The translations under genes were made by a program, and so were the position numbers. A DNA stretch of 64,000 bases from the NCBI RefSeq assembly GCF_003574445.1, contig NZ_KZ984560.1, positions 159,736 through 223,735 on the forward strand. Direction: 5' to 3'. The notes under the pieces are model-generated. The model worked only from the letters and a program-made list of their open reading frames with translations. It was not told where the DNA came from and ran no database searches. The DNA comes from Streptomyces sp. YIM 130001. GTDB taxonomy: Bacteria; Actinomycetota; Actinomycetes; Streptomycetales; Streptomycetaceae. Positions 44,238 to 53,099 of the stretch are shown here, one piece after another. Numbering within the stretch: the stretch's first letter is position 1; each line of letters starts with the position of its first letter.

Positions 44238-44318
44238 TCAGCAGGCGCGACAGAGCATGGCGGCGACGCGGCACAGGTCCACTGCCCGCCGCTTCGTGAG
44301 ATCCGCCTGTCGCTTCAT
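44238..44318 (-). CDS. 26-residue leader peptide of the sulfur-gene type
   Basis: Reads MKRQADLTKRRAVDLCRVAA then MLCRAC. It has the conserved MKRQADLTKRRAVDLCRVAA part of the 'putative leader peptide' found ahead of many Streptomyces sulfur genes, and three Cys codons at its end. It precedes the sulfurtransferase by 168 bp on the same strand. Translation slowed by low Cys-tRNA could influence downstream expression, as for other attenuators; inference. Confidence 0.8.
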   Translation of the reverse strand: MKRQADLTKRRAVDLCRVAAMLCRAC

Positions 44319-44559
44319 GACCCCGATCGTAAGGAGGTAGCGCCGGGGATGTCACCGTTGTGTCGGATAATGAGACGCGATCGTCCGCATTGCGGGAATG
44401 TGAACGCGAGATCTCCGGGGAACCGGCTCCGTACGAGCGACGGATGCCGCATGTCATCTACAGTCCGGACGCGCCTGTCTCGCCCTTCGGACCAACGGCC
44501 TCGCGCGGACCGTTCCGCGGCCCCCCGGCGGAGTCGGCCGCGCGGTGCCAACTGCCCCT

Positions 44560-45288
44560 CTACCCGGCGAGCTTGACGCCTGAACCCTTCACCGTGATCG
44601 AGACCCCGTCCTTCTGCGCCTTGACCTTGTCCAGGTCGATCCCGGTCGGCAGCTCGTCGATCTTCTGCTGGAAGTCGGTGATCTCCCGCATCTTCTTGTC
44701 GGCTATCGGGACGGCGCCGAGCTTCGGCAGCGCGTCGGCGTGCACCCGCACCGTGTTGCCGTCCGTCACGTCCGCCGAGCTGAGGACCTCGGCGGGGATC
44801 TTCTGACCGAGCACGGTCCCCTCGACGGTCACCTTGATCTTCCCGTCGCCGCCGTCGGAGAGCCCGACCACCTGGGCGGTCACTCCGGGAGCGATCTCCA
44901 CCGGCTTGACCTTCGCGGCCTTGAGCAGCTCGTCGTACGAGATACGCGCCGAACCGGTCGCCTCGGCGGCGGTCGCGGAGCTGTAGTCGCTGGAGAACTC
45001 GACGCCGCTCATCTTGGCCTTCAACTCGTCGATACGGACCGACTCGCCGTCCTGCGAGGCGTTCAGGCCGTCGATGCCGACCTCGACGTCGTCCAGTTCA
45101 CCGCTGACGACCTGAGTGAGGAAGGGGAATCCGTTGATCGAGACGTCCGGCGCCTTGTCCAGACCCTCGCTGCTGCGCAGCTGGTCGGCGGCCTTGTCCT
45201 CGGCGAAGCCGACCAGGAGTCGGTCGGCCAGAACGAACAGGCCTCCCAGGACGACGACAATGACCAGAATTATTCGCAACGCGCGCAT
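44560..45288 (-). CDS. LmeA-like (DUF2993) lipid-binding protein
   Basis: 242 residues. N-terminal helix MRALRIILVIVVVLGGLFVL serves as membrane anchor or signal. The body shows the repeated beta strands of DUF2993 (VSINGFPFLTQVVSGELDDV, VRIDELKAKMSGVEF and LVSITVKGSGVKLAG-like ending). In mycobacteria LmeA helps with mannan elongation of periplasmic lipoglycans. No such lipid pathway is seen nearby. Confidence 0.83.
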   Translation of the reverse strand: MRALRIILVIVVVLGGLFVLADRLLVGFAEDKAADQLRSSEGLDKAPDVSINGFPFLTQVVSGELDDVEVGIDGLNASQDGESVRIDELKAKMSGVEFSSDYSSATAAEATGSARISYDELLKAAKVKPVEIAPGVTAQVVGLSDGGDGKIKVTVEGTVLGQKIPAEVLSSADVTDGNTVRVHADALPKLGAVPIADKKMREITDFQQKIDELPTGIDLDKVKAQKDGVSITVKGSGVKLAG

Positions 45289-45404
45289 GCTCGGAAATTC
45301 CCCCCACCTAAGCGGTCGATGAGCGCGAGCCTAAACGACGGATCCCCCGCCGCTGACCTCGGCGGGGGACCTGTCGACCAGCTGTGACATGCCGTCGGCC
45401 GAGG

Positions 45405-46859
45405 TCAGCCGACCACCCTGCCGAGCAGGTAGACGGCAGGGGCGGCCGCGGCGAGCGGCAGGGCGACGCCCGCGGTCATGTGCACGAACCGGGACGGGTA
45501 GTCGTAGCTCGCCACCCGGTGGCCGATCAGCGCGCAGACGCCGGCACCGGCGCCGAGCAGCGCACCGCCGGACCCGATGTCGGTGAGCAGCCCCACCAGG
45601 AGCCCCGCGCCGGCCGCCGCGACGACCCCGGCGAGCAGGGAACCCACCGCCGGCAGCGGCAACGCCCGGCCCACCAGCGCGGCGGCCACCGCGACACCGC
45701 CGACGCACGCGGCGTCCGGGAGCGCAGCGAGGTGACCGGCCGCGACGATCGCCAGTGCCGACGAGGCGACGGTCGCCATCAGACCGGCCATCCGCTCGTC
45801 GGCGTCGGCGCGGCTGCGCAGCTGGAGTACGAGGGTGAGCAGCACCCAGATGCCGAGGGTGCCGAGGATCGCGGCAGGACCGTGGTCGCGGCCGGCCGCG
45901 AGCAGTGCGGCGTCGGCGGCGAGGCCGCCCGCGAGGGCCAGGGCGATGCCCTGCCGTGCGGGCCACATCCCGTTCAGCCGGAACCAGCCGGCCGCGGTGA
46001 GCGCCTGCAGGACCACCAGCGGTACGAGCAGCCCGTACGTGCCGACCGCGGCACCACCGGCGATCAGCACCCCGAGGCCGGCGGTGAGCAGCGCGGGCTG
46101 CATGCCCGGCGCTATCACCGGCGACCGGCCCTCGGCGCGGGCGCGCTGGGCGTCGGTGATCCGGGCGTTGCCGGTCGTGGTGGCGGGGCCGTAGTCCGGG
46201 GCGGCTTCGGGGTCGGATTCCGGGGGCGCGGACGGCGGGGGCGTCGGGGCGTTCGCGGCGGGGCCCGCGGGGGCGGGGGCGCCGGGTGGCGGAGTGCCGG
46301 CCGGGTCGGGAGTGCCGTACTGCTGCGGGGTGCCGTACTGCCCCGAGGCGCCGTACTGCTCGGGTGGGCCGTCGTAGCTCTGCGAGGGCAGATACGCGGT
46401 CTCGGTGGTGCTGGGCACCGACTGCACCGCATGCACCTGGGTGTCCCAGGTCTGCCCGTGCCAGGTCTGCGTGAACTGCTGCGGGTCCTCGGGCCCGGGC
46501 GAACCCTCGGGCCAGTGCTGCTGCGCCTGCTGCGGGTACACCCCCGGGTCGCCGGCCTGCGACGGGTACGGGTCCTGCGCCTGCTGCTGCCCGTACGCAC
46601 CGGGCGCCTGCTGTCCGCCGTGGGGCGGGATCCCCTGGTACGAGCCGTCGGGGGCCTGGTACGCGGAGGTGTGCGGCGCACCGTGGGAGCCGTAGGGGTC
46701 GTACGAGCCGTACGACTCCCCGGCTGCGGGAGCGGCGTCCTGCCGATACGGGTCGTAGGGCTCGTACGGCTGAGGCTGCTGCTGGTTCGGGTCGTACGGC
46801 TGGTTCGGGTCGTACGGCTGGCGGTGCGGCTGGTTCGGGTCGTACGGCTGATTGCTCAT
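45405..46859 (-). CDS. Membrane protein with Tyr/Gln/Pro-rich N-terminal repeats
   Basis: 484 residues from ATG 46859. The first 260 residues are low-complexity, starting with PYDPNQP repeats and then Gly/Gln/Tyr/Pro-rich sequence. The rest holds about nine hydrophobic helices (from about 290). The N-terminal part should be cytoplasmic and disordered, perhaps a partner-binding region. Family not recognised beyond being typical of Streptomyces here. It ends close to the downstream LmeA-like gene and starts 10 bp after the moaD-like stop, so the genes are co-transcribed. Confidence 0.75.
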   Translation of the reverse strand: MSNQPYDPNQPHRQPYDPNQPYDPNQQQPQPYEPYDPYRQDAAPAAGESYGSYDPYGSHGAPHTSAYQAPDGSYQGIPPHGGQQAPGAYGQQQAQDPYPSQAGDPGVYPQQAQQHWPEGSPGPEDPQQFTQTWHGQTWDTQVHAVQSVPSTTETAYLPSQSYDGPPEQYGASGQYGTPQQYGTPDPAGTPPPGAPAPAGPAANAPTPPPSAPPESDPEAAPDYGPATTTGNARITDAQRARAEGRSPVIAPGMQPALLTAGLGVLIAGGAAVGTYGLLVPLVVLQALTAAGWFRLNGMWPARQGIALALAGGLAADAALLAAGRDHGPAAILGTLGIWVLLTLVLQLRSRADADERMAGLMATVASSALAIVAAGHLAALPDAACVGGVAVAAALVGRALPLPAVGSLLAGVVAAAGAGLLVGLLTDIGSGGALLGAGAGVCALIGHRVASYDYPSRFVHMTAGVALPLAAAAPAVYLLGRVVG

Positions 46860-46869
46860 CGCTCTCGGG

Positions 46870-47124
46870 TCACCCTCCTGCGAACGGCGGGAGCACCTCG
46901 ACCGTGCCGCCCTCGGCCAGCCGTACGGTCTCATGCCCACGGGTCCCCACGGGGTCGCCGTCGACGAGGAAGGAGCATCGCTCGAGGACGCGCACCAGCT
47001 CGCCGGGGTGCCGTTCACGGGCCGCGGTGAGTGCCTGGGCGAGGCTCTCGGCCTCGTAACGCTCCTCGGCCACGCCCGCGGCGGACTTGGCCGCGGCCCA
47101 GTAGCGGATCGTGCCCGCTGCCAT
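46870..47124 (-). CDS. MoaD/ThiS-family sulfur-carrier protein
   Basis: 84 residues ending in FAGG: the C-terminal Gly-Gly is the thiocarboxylation site. The ubiquitin-like fold is indicated by TIRYWAAAKSAAGVAEERY at the start and VEVLPPFAGG at the end. A MoaD-like role (molybdopterin) or another sulfur carrier is possible; no activating enzyme is adjacent. Confidence 0.85.
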   Translation of the reverse strand: MAAGTIRYWAAAKSAAGVAEERYEAESLAQALTAARERHPGELVRVLERCSFLVDGDPVGTRGHETVRLAEGGTVEVLPPFAGG

Positions 47125-47249
47125 CTGCGGCTCCCTTCCTTGCTCCGCTGCTCCGCGCGGTCACGCGGACTTCTCGCCTCCGTACGGCCGGGAAGGCGCG
47201 GGCCGCAGCCACGACCGCCGTGCCCCACCGCGCGAAGGAACGTCTCAGG

Positions 47250-48164
47250 TTAGCCGGGGCCCTCGGACCGCCCGGCCGGTGATCCGCCCCCGGCCGCGGC
47301 TCTGCCGACCGCCCAGTCGGCGATCCGGGCGAGCAGGGCGTCGTCCGCCGCGTGTTCGGCGTGGCCCATGCCGGGCTCGAGCCACAGCTCGGTGTCCTGG
47401 CCGCCGGCGGCGGCCAGCATCCGCGGATGGTCGACCGGGAAGTACGGATCGCGGTCCCCGTGCACGATCAGCAGCGGCGTCGGCGCGATCCGCGGCACCG
47501 CCTCGACCGGCGACAGGGGCACCGGGTCCCAGTCGCGGTGGTGGATCCGGGTGCGCATCACATGCCGCCCCACCACCCGGCCCACCGGCCGCGTGATCAG
47601 CCAGTGCAGCCGGCGCATCGGTGCCGTCCCCCGGTAGTACCAGCGCGCGGGGGCGCTCACGGCGACGACGGCGTCCGCCCATGCCTGAGTGCGCCCCTCT
47701 TCTCCCGTGCACCCCTCGTGCACCCCATCGGGTTCGGGGCGGTGCAGAGCGCCGTGCCGCAGGACCACCGAACCGCCCATCGAGAAGCCGACGGTGACCA
47801 CGCGCGCGTGGCCGAGGAGACGTGCCCACGCCACCGCCGCCGCCAGATCGAGCACCTCGCGGTCGCCCACCGTGGAGTGCCCCGAGGACCGTCCGTGCCC
47901 GCGGAAGGTGAAGGTGACCACGGCCGTACGCAGGCCGAACACCTCCGCGGCCCGCCGCACGTGCGGCCGCTCCAGGTCGCCGGTGAACCCGTGCGCGACG
48001 ACGATCACGGGCCCGTCCGTGCCGTGCGGCCCCGGCTCGTACGAGGCGTCGATCCGCACCCCGTCCGCCGTACCCAACGTGGTCCGGCGGGAGCGTTCGG
48101 TGACGGCTTGCGTGACGGGCTGCACAGAGGAACGCGGCTCGCGGCCTGCCGCACGGGAAGTCAT
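47250..48164 (-). CDS. Alpha/beta hydrolase
   Basis: 304 residues from ATG 48164. Nucleophile elbow GFSMGGSVVLRHG, oxyanion region VAHGFTGD, catalytic Asp after IVHGDRDPYFPVDH and His in GMGHAEHA. Esterase-type function unknown. The stop TAA lies 125 bp before the moaD-like gene. Confidence 0.87.
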   Translation of the reverse strand: MTSRAAGREPRSSVQPVTQAVTERSRRTTLGTADGVRIDASYEPGPHGTDGPVIVVAHGFTGDLERPHVRRAAEVFGLRTAVVTFTFRGHGRSSGHSTVGDREVLDLAAAVAWARLLGHARVVTVGFSMGGSVVLRHGALHRPEPDGVHEGCTGEEGRTQAWADAVVAVSAPARWYYRGTAPMRRLHWLITRPVGRVVGRHVMRTRIHHRDWDPVPLSPVEAVPRIAPTPLLIVHGDRDPYFPVDHPRMLAAAGGQDTELWLEPGMGHAEHAADDALLARIADWAVGRAAAGGGSPAGRSEGPG

Positions 48165-48481
48165 GTGGGCTATTCTCCTGGGTGAAGGATCCGGGCGACG
48201 CAGCCCCCGGGTCCTTTTGTGCTTTCCGGCAGGGTTCGTATACGGCCAGTTCGTGTACCAGCAGGTTCGTGTAGGAGCCCCGGTGGCAGGCGCAAAGGGT
48301 GTCGCAGACATCCGCGGGCCCCCGGGGCGCGGGGACCCGCACCGTACGAAGCAGTGCCGCAGACTCCCGCAACCGTCCACGCGGACGGGGGAGGTGCCCC
48401 ACGCAGGGACCGAGGAGGAACCGACGTAATGGGCGAGCGAAACACGCAACATCACAGTCCGACCCGGGCAGGTGGGCGGCG
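48165..48481. other. Gap of 317 bp upstream of glnR
   Basis: Contains no convincing gene. It is the divergent promoter region of the hydrolase and glnR. A GTAAT...GAAAC pair (48426-48443) is close to a GlnR box but has 8 bp instead of the expected 6 bp between the halves. A short hairpin-capable GC-rich tract lies at 48300-48340. Confidence 0.5.
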
Positions 48482-49300
48482 ATGAGTTCTCTGCTGCTCC
48501 TCACCAACGCCCTTCAGCCGTCGACGGAGGTGCTGCCCGCTCTCGGCCTACTGCTGCACAACGTGCGGGTGGCACCGGCGGAGGGCCCCGCCCTCGTCGA
48601 CACCCCCGGCGCCGACGTCATCATGATCGACGGCCGTCGTGACCTCCCGCAGGTCCGCAGCCTCTGTCAGCTGCTCCGTTCCACCGGGCCCGGCTGTCCG
48701 CTGGTCCTGGTGGTCACCGAGGGCGGCCTGGCCGCCGTCACCGCCGACTGGGGCATCGACGACGTCCTGCTCGACACCGCGGGCCCCGCCGAGGTCGAGG
48801 CCCGTCTCCGGCTCGCCATGGGCCGTCAGCAGATCACCGGCGACGACTCCCCCATGGAGATCCGCAACGGTGACCTGTCGGTGGACGAGGCGACCTACAG
48901 CGCCAAACTCAAGGGCCGGGTCCTCGACCTGACCTTCAAGGAATTCGAGCTTCTGAAGTACCTGGCGCAGCACCCGGGCCGCGTCTTCACCCGCGCCCAG
49001 CTCCTCCAGGAGGTCTGGGGCTACGACTACTTCGGCGGTACGCGCACGGTCGATGTGCACGTACGACGGCTGCGGGCGAAGCTCGGGCCCGAGCACGAGG
49101 CCCTGATCGGCACCGTGCGCAACGTCGGCTACCGCTTCGTCATGCCGGAGAAGTCCGAACGTCCCTCCGAGGCCAAGGCCAAGGCGGAGCGCTCGGAGGC
49201 CGAGCGCGAGCGGGCTCGCAACGCGCAGGGCACAGGCGGTGCCGGAGGCGTGGGAGGTGCTCCGTCGGGGACGGGGCGGCCGGAGGCCACGCGCGCGTAA
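48482..49300 (+). CDS. glnR: GlnR, global nitrogen regulator (OmpR-type)
   Basis: 272 residues from ATG 48482. It is an atypical OmpR/PhoB-type regulator: a receiver-like domain (MSSLLLLTNALQPSTEVLPA at the start, ADVIMIDGRRDL around the Asp) and a winged-helix DNA-binding domain (VLDLTFKEFELLKYLAQHPG, VDVHVRRLRAKLG, VRNVGYRFV). GlnR binds nitrogen promoters as a dimer without the usual phosphorylation. Long charged C-terminal tail. This matches S. coelicolor SCO4159 by my reading. Confidence 0.95.
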   Translation: MSSLLLLTNALQPSTEVLPALGLLLHNVRVAPAEGPALVDTPGADVIMIDGRRDLPQVRSLCQLLRSTGPGCPLVLVVTEGGLAAVTADWGIDDVLLDTAGPAEVEARLRLAMGRQQITGDDSPMEIRNGDLSVDEATYSAKLKGRVLDLTFKEFELLKYLAQHPGRVFTRAQLLQEVWGYDYFGGTRTVDVHVRRLRAKLGPEHEALIGTVRNVGYRFVMPEKSERPSEAKAKAERSEAERERARNAQGTGGAGGVGGAPSGTGRPEATRA

Positions 49301-49320
49301 AGCACGCAGCCGGGTATCTG

Positions 49321-49371
49321 CCGTCCACGCGCGCGTGGTGACCGAAAACGTCACCCCGCGCGCGTGGACGG
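49321..49371 (+). terminator. Large glnR terminator hairpin
   Basis: CCGTCCACGCGCGCG (49321-49335) pairs perfectly with 49357-49371, and inside it GGTGAC/GTCACC (49338-49343, 49350-49355) extends the stem with one mismatch step, leaving a 7-nt CGAAAAC loop. It is 20 bp after the glnR stop. Further copies of CCACGCGCGCG stand before (in the glnR 3' end) and after (49383). Confidence 0.75.
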
Positions 49372-49542
49372 CGGATTCGGGGTCCACGCGCGCGCGTCCG
49401 GTACCGGTGGTACTGCACCGGCCGGTACCGCTTCGTCCCGCCGCGGTGGCCGCGGCGACGTACATAACACTTCGGCCACCCGCCCCGAAGAAGGTCCTGT
49501 AGGGCCTGCTCAGGGGGCGCTCTGCACGCGTAGACTTCCGGC

Positions 49543-50565
49543 GTGGCCAAGGTGACGCGGGACGATGTGGCGCGGCTGGCGGGTACTTCGACCGCGGTCG
49601 TCAGTTACGTCATCAACAACGGACCCAGGCCGGTCGCCCCGGCCACGCGCGAGCGTGTACTCGCCGCGATCAAGGAGCTGGGGTACCGGCCGGACCGGGT
49701 CGCGCAGGCCATGGCCTCGCGGCGTACCGACCTGATCGGGATGATCGTGCCGGACGCCCGGCAGCCGTTCTTCGCGGAGATGGCGCACGCGGTCGAACAG
49801 GCCGCGTCCGAACGCGAGAAGATGGTCCTGGTCGGCAACTCCGACTACCTCGACGAGCGCGAGGTCCACTACCTGCGGGCCTTCCTCGGCATGCGGGTCT
49901 CGGGCCTGATCCTGGTCAGCCAGGGCCCGAGCGAGCACGCGGCCGCGGAGATCGACGCCTGGGACGCCCGCGTGGTGCTCCTGCACCGGCGGCCCGACGC
50001 CATCGAGGACGTCGCGGTCGTCACGGACGACGTGGGCGGTTCGCAGCTCGCGACCCGGCACCTCCTCGAGCACGGTCACCCCTACGTCGCCTGTCTCGGC
50101 GGCGTCGAGTCCACGCCGACCTCCGGCGACCCGGTGCACGACCACGTCGAAGGCTGGCGGCGCGCGATGAGCGAGTCCGGGCGGCCGACAGAGGGCCGCC
50201 TCTTCTCGGCCCCGTACAACCGCTACGACGCCTACCAGGTCGCCCTCGGCCTGCTGGCCGGGCCCGACCGGCCGCCGGCCATCGTGTGCGCGACGGACGA
50301 CCAGGCGATCGGTGTGCTGCGGGCCGCGCGGGAGCTGCGGATCGATGTGCCGGGTGAGCTGGCGGTGGTCGGCTTCGACGACGTGAAGGAGGCGGCGCTC
50401 ACGGATCCGCCGCTGACCACGGTGTTCTCGGACCGGCCGGCGATGGCGCGTGCGGCGGTCGACCTCGTCCTCGACGACGGCCTCCGCGTCGTCGGCTCCC
50501 GCCGCGAACGCCTGCGCCTCTTCCCGTCCCGCCTGGTCATCCGCCAGTCGTGCGGGTGCGCCTGA
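49543..50565 (+). CDS. LacI-family transcriptional regulator
   Basis: 340 residues. Helix-turn-helix at about 4-28 (VTRDDVARLAGTSTAVVSYVI, hinge helix VAQAMAS), followed by a periplasmic-binding-protein-like domain (IGMIVPDARQPFFAEMAHAVE) and the C-terminal LVIRQSCGCA. The final CGC residues are a feature of a subgroup. Sugar target not evident. Monocistronic; GTACCGG palindromes at 49398-49430 may be its operator. Confidence 0.9.
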   Translation: MAKVTRDDVARLAGTSTAVVSYVINNGPRPVAPATRERVLAAIKELGYRPDRVAQAMASRRTDLIGMIVPDARQPFFAEMAHAVEQAASEREKMVLVGNSDYLDEREVHYLRAFLGMRVSGLILVSQGPSEHAAAEIDAWDARVVLLHRRPDAIEDVAVVTDDVGGSQLATRHLLEHGHPYVACLGGVESTPTSGDPVHDHVEGWRRAMSESGRPTEGRLFSAPYNRYDAYQVALGLLAGPDRPPAIVCATDDQAIGVLRAARELRIDVPGELAVVGFDDVKEAALTDPPLTTVFSDRPAMARAAVDLVLDDGLRVVGSRRERLRLFPSRLVIRQSCGCA

Positions 50566-50692
50566 CCGGCGGGGTTCCGGTTCGGCCCCTCCGGTGCTGA
50601 GCGCCTCGTCCTCGCTCTCCCCGGACTTCGTGCGCGGAGGGACCCCGGGGCGCCGGCCGCCTCTGCAGCGCGGTCCGAGTTCTACGGGGCTT

Positions 50693-50719
50693 CTCAGGCC
50701 GCCCTCAGCCCTCTCTCAT
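50693..50719 (+). promoter_or_regulatory. Three CTCA(G/T) repeats at an exact 11-bp period
   Basis: CTCAG at 50693-50697, CTCAG at 50704-50708 and CTCAT at 50715-50719. They begin 49 bp before the HtrA-like start. Direct repeats one helical turn apart are the normal binding pattern of OmpR-type regulators, and MprA-type sites upstream of mycobacterial pepD also use CTCAG-like repeats. Confidence 0.6.
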
Positions 50720-50741
50720 GCAGCGTGGCAACGCTGTACGT

Positions 50742-51734
50742 ATGACCGACAACTACCGCCAGTACGGCGCATACCCGCAGCAGCAGCCGACGTCCTACCC
50801 GCCCCTCCCGAGCGATCCGCCGGCCCCGCCGACCCCGCACCGGGCCAAGCGCCCCGTCGCCCTGCTCGCCGCCGTGGCGCTCGCCGCAGCCGCGGTCGGC
50901 GGCGGTACGGCGTACGCGGCGCAGGAGTTGTTCGGCACCCAGGAGACCACCGCCTCGGCCGGCGTCAGCGGTACGAACGCCTCCGCGGCCGGCACCGGCA
51001 CGGTGCGCGGGGTCGCCAACTCCGTCAGTCCGAGCATCGTGGAGATCAGCGCCACCTCGTCCGCGGGCCAGTCCACCGGGTCCGGCGTCATCACCACCGA
51101 GGACGGCGAGATCATCACCAACAACCACGTGGTCTCCGGCGCCTCCACGGTCAAGGTGACCACCGACGACGGCAAGAGCTACACCGCCGATGTACTCGGC
51201 ACGGACGCCTCCAAGGACCTGGCGATGATCAAGCTGAAGAACGCCTCGGGTCTGCAGGCCGCCAAGCTCGGCGACTCGAGCAAGGTGGGCGTCGGTGACG
51301 AGGTCGTGGCGATCGGCTCCCCCGAGGGCCTGACCGGCACCGTCACCAGCGGCATCGTCTCCGCGCTCGACCGCGACGTCACGGTCTCCACGGACGGTGA
51401 CCAGGACCAGCAGGGCCAGGGACAGGGACAGGGCGACGGCGGCCAGGACGGCGGACAGGGCCCCGGCGAGTGGCCGTTCGAGTTCGACGGCCGGCAGTTC
51501 AACGGTGACACCGGCTCGTCGAAGACCACGTACAAGGCGATCCAGACCGACGCCTCGCTCAACCCCGGCAACTCCGGCGGCGCCCTGATCAACATGAACG
51601 GCGAGATCATCGGCATCAACTCCGCGATGTACTCCCCGAGTTCCACCACCGGCTCCACCGCGGGCAGCGTCGGCCTCGGCTTCGCCATCCCCGCCAACAC
51701 CGTCAAGTCGGTCCTGGACGACCTGCGCGACTAG
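50742..51734 (+). CDS. HtrA/DegP-like serine protease without PDZ domain (PepD-like)
   Basis: 330 residues from ATG 50742. A Pro/Tyr/Gln-rich cytoplasmic start is followed by one transmembrane helix (VALLAAVALAAAAVGGGTAYA), then a trypsin-like fold: ITNNHVV (His), DASKDLAMIKL (Asp), and NPGNSGGAL (Ser). A Gly/Gln/Asp-rich insertion (about 225-245) lies in the protease domain. No PDZ follows. The enzyme should degrade misfolded proteins at the outer membrane face. Likely regulated by the CTCA(G/T) repeats. Confidence 0.88.
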   Translation: MTDNYRQYGAYPQQQPTSYPPLPSDPPAPPTPHRAKRPVALLAAVALAAAAVGGGTAYAAQELFGTQETTASAGVSGTNASAAGTGTVRGVANSVSPSIVEISATSSAGQSTGSGVITTEDGEIITNNHVVSGASTVKVTTDDGKSYTADVLGTDASKDLAMIKLKNASGLQAAKLGDSSKVGVGDEVVAIGSPEGLTGTVTSGIVSALDRDVTVSTDGDQDQQGQGQGQGDGGQDGGQGPGEWPFEFDGRQFNGDTGSSKTTYKAIQTDASLNPGNSGGALINMNGEIIGINSAMYSPSSTTGSTAGSVGLGFAIPANTVKSVLDDLRD

Positions 51735-51879
51735 CCGACTCCAGTACCTGAAAAGGCACTTGACGGCCCCTCATGGACTGTCTCGGACAGAACATGCGTA
51801 TGCCCCTCGCTCGTACCTCTGGAACAATGCGCCCCGACAGCAGAACAGAGATCAACTGCGGGCCGGAGGAGCGGAGTTC

Positions 51880-53094
51880 ATGCAGGGAGGCAACGTCGCC
51901 GTAGTGGGCGGCAGCATCGCGGGATGCGCGGTGGCCCTGGCGGCAGCGCGCGGGGGCGCGGATAAGGTCAGCGTCCTGGAGAGAACCACCGGTGAACTCC
52001 GGTCGCGAGGCGTGGGTATCGCCATACAGAGCGACCGTTTCACGGAGCTGGAGTCCGCCGGGTACGTCCATGAGGACATGCCGTGGAGGCGGATGAACCG
52101 ACGGGACTGGGTGGTACGGGACGGCGAGTCGGCGCGCGGGCGCACCATCGCCGAGCAGGCCCCCTTCAACTTCCGTGCCTACAACTGGGGTTCGCTCTGG
52201 AACGAACTGCGGCGCCGGGTCCCCGAGGACATCGACTACCGCTCGGGCACCGCCGTCACCTCGGTGGAGCCGGAGGCCGACGGTGTCGTCCTCGGCCTGA
52301 CGGACGGGCGCAAGGAGCGCTTCGACATCGTGATCGGTGCGGACGGATACCGCTCCCTGATCCGCGACACGATGTTCCCCGACCTGAGCCCCGGCTACGC
52401 GGGCTACCTCGGCTGGCGCGGCACCTCACCCGGCGCGCTCACCGAGAGCGGCTCGACGGAGCTGAGCGAGGCCGCCACCGTGGTCGGGTTCCCCGGCGGC
52501 CACTGCATGATCTACACGATCCCCGACGCCTCGGGCGGGCACCGTACGAACTGGGTGCTCTACACCGTGCCGCCGGGCGACGCCACGGACGGACCGCAGG
52601 GGCCGCCCGCCGAACTCACCCCCGAACTCACCGAGTCGCTCCGCTCGTTGGTGGCCAAGCACTTCCCGCCGTACTGGGCGCAGGCGGTCCTCGACACGCC
52701 TCCCGACGAGACGCTGATGCAGCCGATCTACGACCTCGAGGTGCCGCACTACGCCACCGGCCGGCTGCTGCTCGCCGGTGACGCGGCCACCGTGGTCCGG
52801 CCGCACGTGGGCGGCGGCGCCGTGAAGGCCCTGCAGGACGCGCTCGTGCTGGAGCGTGCCTGGCACTCCGGAAACACCTGGGACGAGGTCCTGGCGGCCT
52901 ACGAGCGCGACCGGACCGCCGTCGGCTCCGCGATGGTCGGCCTCGCCCGGCGGCTCGGGCGCCATCAGGTCGAGAGGACGCCGGACTGGGCGTCCATGGG
53001 GCAGCCGGAGTTCGACGCCTGGTGGCGCGAGCAGAACCAGGGCTCCGACCGGAACAGCGGTTTCGGCGGCCACGCGCTGCGGCGCGGAGACTGA
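51880..53094 (+). CDS. FAD-dependent monooxygenase (PHBH/UbiH-type)
   Basis: 404 residues from ATG 51880 after GGAGGAGCGG. FAD dinucleotide motif VAVVGGSIAGCAVALAAARG, the DG motif IVIGADGYRSLIRD and the third FAD motif LLAGDAATVVRPHVGGG are intact. Probable aromatic hydroxylase; substrate unknown. It is convergent with the Liv transporter string and its own promoter lies in the short 145-bp gap after the protease. Confidence 0.87.
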   Translation: MQGGNVAVVGGSIAGCAVALAAARGGADKVSVLERTTGELRSRGVGIAIQSDRFTELESAGYVHEDMPWRRMNRRDWVVRDGESARGRTIAEQAPFNFRAYNWGSLWNELRRRVPEDIDYRSGTAVTSVEPEADGVVLGLTDGRKERFDIVIGADGYRSLIRDTMFPDLSPGYAGYLGWRGTSPGALTESGSTELSEAATVVGFPGGHCMIYTIPDASGGHRTNWVLYTVPPGDATDGPQGPPAELTPELTESLRSLVAKHFPPYWAQAVLDTPPDETLMQPIYDLEVPHYATGRLLLAGDAATVVRPHVGGGAVKALQDALVLERAWHSGNTWDEVLAAYERDRTAVGSAMVGLARRLGRHQVERTPDWASMGQPEFDAWWREQNQGSDRNSGFGGHALRRGD

Positions 53095-53099
53095 TCCCT

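Noticed and set aside
45384..47030. A 548-codon plus-strand frame opposite the repeat-rich membrane protein
   Set aside because: Its Arg/Gly/Val-rich pattern is the complement of the PYDPNQP-type repeats; the minus frame has a normal start, helices and neighbours.
48426..48443. GlnR box upstream of glnR
   Set aside because: Half-sites GTAAT and GAAAC are 8 bp apart; the known arrangement is 6 bp, so I do not claim autoregulation.
49398..49430. Firm LacI operator
   Set aside because: Two GGTACCG palindromes are suggestive, but spacing and centre do not match a typical LacI site well enough for a separate feature.
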